Shown one piece after another: positions 63,035 through 64,000 of a DNA stretch of 64,000 bases (positions within the stretch are counted from its first letter, which is position 1; every line of letters starts with the position of its first letter). The notes below the pieces were generated by a model, which saw only the letters and a program-made list of their open reading frames with translations, was not told the DNA's origin and did not search any database. A program made the position numbers and the translations under genes. The DNA lies in assembly GCA_037046735.1 (NCBI GenBank), contig JBAOHC010000020.1, positions 1-64,000 of the forward strand. The letters are read 5' to 3'. This DNA is from JADKAV01 sp037046735 (GTDB lineage: Bacteria; Actinomycetota; Actinomycetes; S36-B12; UBA10799).

Positions 63035-64000
63035 GTGATCGACAGTGTGGCACCCCCGGAACCGGACCTGGCCGGCCTGCTGGCCCACTTTGAGGGGTTG
63101 GACGACCAGGACATCACCGACGCGTTGCAGGCCCGGGTGCGTGCCCGTAGGCGCGCCGAGGCTGAGGATGCGGCGTTCATGCGGGTGCTGCACGCCCGGA
63201 TCATCGATGCCAACCGCGGGTTCGTGAACGGGGCGACCGCGGAGATCGGGCTGATGCTGGGGATCTCGGGCAGGTCGGCGGAATACCTGGTCGAGACCGG
63301 CTACGAGCTCACCGCCCGCAGCCTGGTCTGGCAGGCGCTGCACGACGGGCTGATCGACGCCCTCAAGGCCCGCAAGATCGTGACGCTGCTCGATGACGTC
63401 CCCGACCCCCAACGCGCGGAACTGGAGAAGATCGCGATCGGGTACGCCGCCGATCACACCCCCGCCCAGCTACACCGCCGCCTGCTGCGGATGACCTGCG
63501 ACGAGGACCCCCAGGAGAAGCTGCGCGATCAGGCCCTGGCCCGCCGCCACGTCAGTGTGATCCTGGCCGGGCACGGCATGGCCTACGTCAGCATCTACGC
63601 CAGCCTCGAGCACGCCCAGGCATTCATGCAGGGCATCGATGACCTGGCCGAGAACCCGGCCTGCGCCGACCCCTACGGACAAGGCGACGCCCGCAGCCTC
63701 GACCAGCGCCGCGCCGACGCCCTGATCGGGTTCATCAACGACCACTCGTCCTGGGACGTCACCGTGCAGGTCCAGATCCCCGCCGACATGCTGATGGGTG
63801 TCGAGACCAAAGGAGCCGACCTCAACGGCTCACCGTGTACCCGCCAACTGGCCCTACACCTGGCCTGGTCCCCCGACGCCCGTTCGACCCGGCTGGTCAC
63901 CGACCCCCTGACCGGGCTCATCGATGCCGGCACCCACAACTACGAGATCCCCGCCAAAGTACGCACAGCAGTGCGCCTGCGAGACCGGCTGTGCCGCTTC
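63035..64000 (+). CDS. DUF222 (13E12-type) protein, cut by window end
   Basis: GTG 63035 gives VIDSVAPPEPDLAGLLAHFE; 322 residues are visible and the frame continues out of the window. The DUF222 core includes NRGFVNGATAEIGLMLGISG, SAEYLVETGYELTARSLVWQ, VTLLDDVPDPQRAELEKIAI and QLALHLAWSPDARSTRLVTD. At the end, VRTAVRLRDRLCRF is the beginning of the HNH cysteine cluster (RD..CRF.GC), so an HNH nuclease domain is expected just beyond 64000. Its promoter carries a LexA box, in line with DNA-damage induction known for 13E12 genes in mycobacteria. Confidence 0.88.
   Translation, partial: MIDSVAPPEPDLAGLLAHFEGLDDQDITDALQARVRARRRAEAEDAAFMRVLHARIIDANRGFVNGATAEIGLMLGISGRSAEYLVETGYELTARSLVWQALHDGLIDALKARKIVTLLDDVPDPQRAELEKIAIGYAADHTPAQLHRRLLRMTCDEDPQEKLRDQALARRHVSVILAGHGMAYVSIYASLEHAQAFMQGIDDLAENPACADPYGQGDARSLDQRRADALIGFINDHSSWDVTVQVQIPADMLMGVETKGADLNGSPCTRQLALHLAWSPDARSTRLVTDPLTGLIDAGTHNYEIPAKVRTAVRLRDRLCRF

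Overview
This window is high-GC DNA from an actinomycete-type (Actinomycetota) genome. The signs are DUF222/HNH (13E12-type) genes, an F420-type luciferase-like oxidoreductase, a rifamycin ADP-ribosyltransferase (Arr), a heliorhodopsin, a leaderless GTG-start gene behind a TCGAAC-N4-GTTC LexA-type box, and frequent GTG starts with AGGAGG ribosome binding sites. I cannot name a genus. There are no rRNA genes, complete tRNAs or CRISPR arrays.

Region 1 (1-12.4 kb) is a decayed defence-type island. A broken reverse-strand gene abuts a 5'-truncated Upf1/DNA2-like SF1 helicase. This is followed, all on the + strand and tightly packed, by a winged-helix protein with HEPN-like motifs, a long coiled coil fused to an McrB-type GTPase, a DUF2357 (McrC-type) protein continuing into an Hsp70-like ATPase domain, a small helical protein, and a CARF + PD-(D/E)xK effector of the Card1/DUF1887 kind. 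The gene set resembles the coiled-coil McrBC relatives called CoCoNuTs, predicted type IV/RNA-directed restriction systems. Almost every gene carries several frameshifts. An ISL3 transposase remnant and a tRNA T-arm-like sequence mark the right edge.

Region 2 (12.4-16.5 kb) holds two PAS-type c-di-GMP enzymes, one with a nonsense codon exactly at the Arg of its inhibitory site, and then arr (16.5-17.0 kb). Region 3 (17-26.5 kb) is a surface/secretion cluster: a 2233-residue RTX/repeat/beta-helix protein translationally coupled to a small Tat-type DUF6916-like protein, a second DUF6916-like gene, a GNAT acetyltransferase and three tandem phage tail-collar (microcystin-dependent-protein-like) genes. 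Region 4 (26.5-31 kb) has a transposase-like scrap, several small secreted proteins, a YjbR/MmcQ protein and a conserved hypothetical. Region 5 (31.2-35.8 kb) is an eight-PAS diguanylate-cyclase-like sensor followed by a 72-bp tandem repeat array.

Region 6 (35.8-50.6 kb) is mainly reverse strand: an FGGY kinase and FAD-oxidase pair with a palindromic operator, a secreted zinc metalloprotease, a DUF222/HNH gene, a secreted purple-acid-phosphatase-like enzyme, a GH127 arabinofuranosidase coupled to an MFS transporter, a lipoprotein, a heliorhodopsin and a lipid-anchored beta-lactamase-fold hydrolase. Region 7 (50.6-64 kb) holds housekeeping and signalling genes: a LapA-like protein, an MDR oxidoreductase, a membrane GGDEF-EAL protein, a DUF4332-like protein, an LLM oxidoreductase, a DEAD-box helicase, a GT2, a receiver with a degenerate GGDEF, PrpE, a broken secreted nuclease/phosphatase, and a DUF222 gene cut by the window end.

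Two themes cross regions. Five GGDEF-containing proteins lie in this window, suggesting heavy investment in c-di-GMP. A dispersed intergenic repeat of about 50-65 bp occurs four times (39.2, 41.5, 48.5 and 59.5 kb). Isolated frameshifts or stops also occur outside the island (12.5-14.6, 38.2, 44.8 and 62.1-62.6 kb), so part of the damage could be assembly error, but the density in the first 12 kb is far higher.
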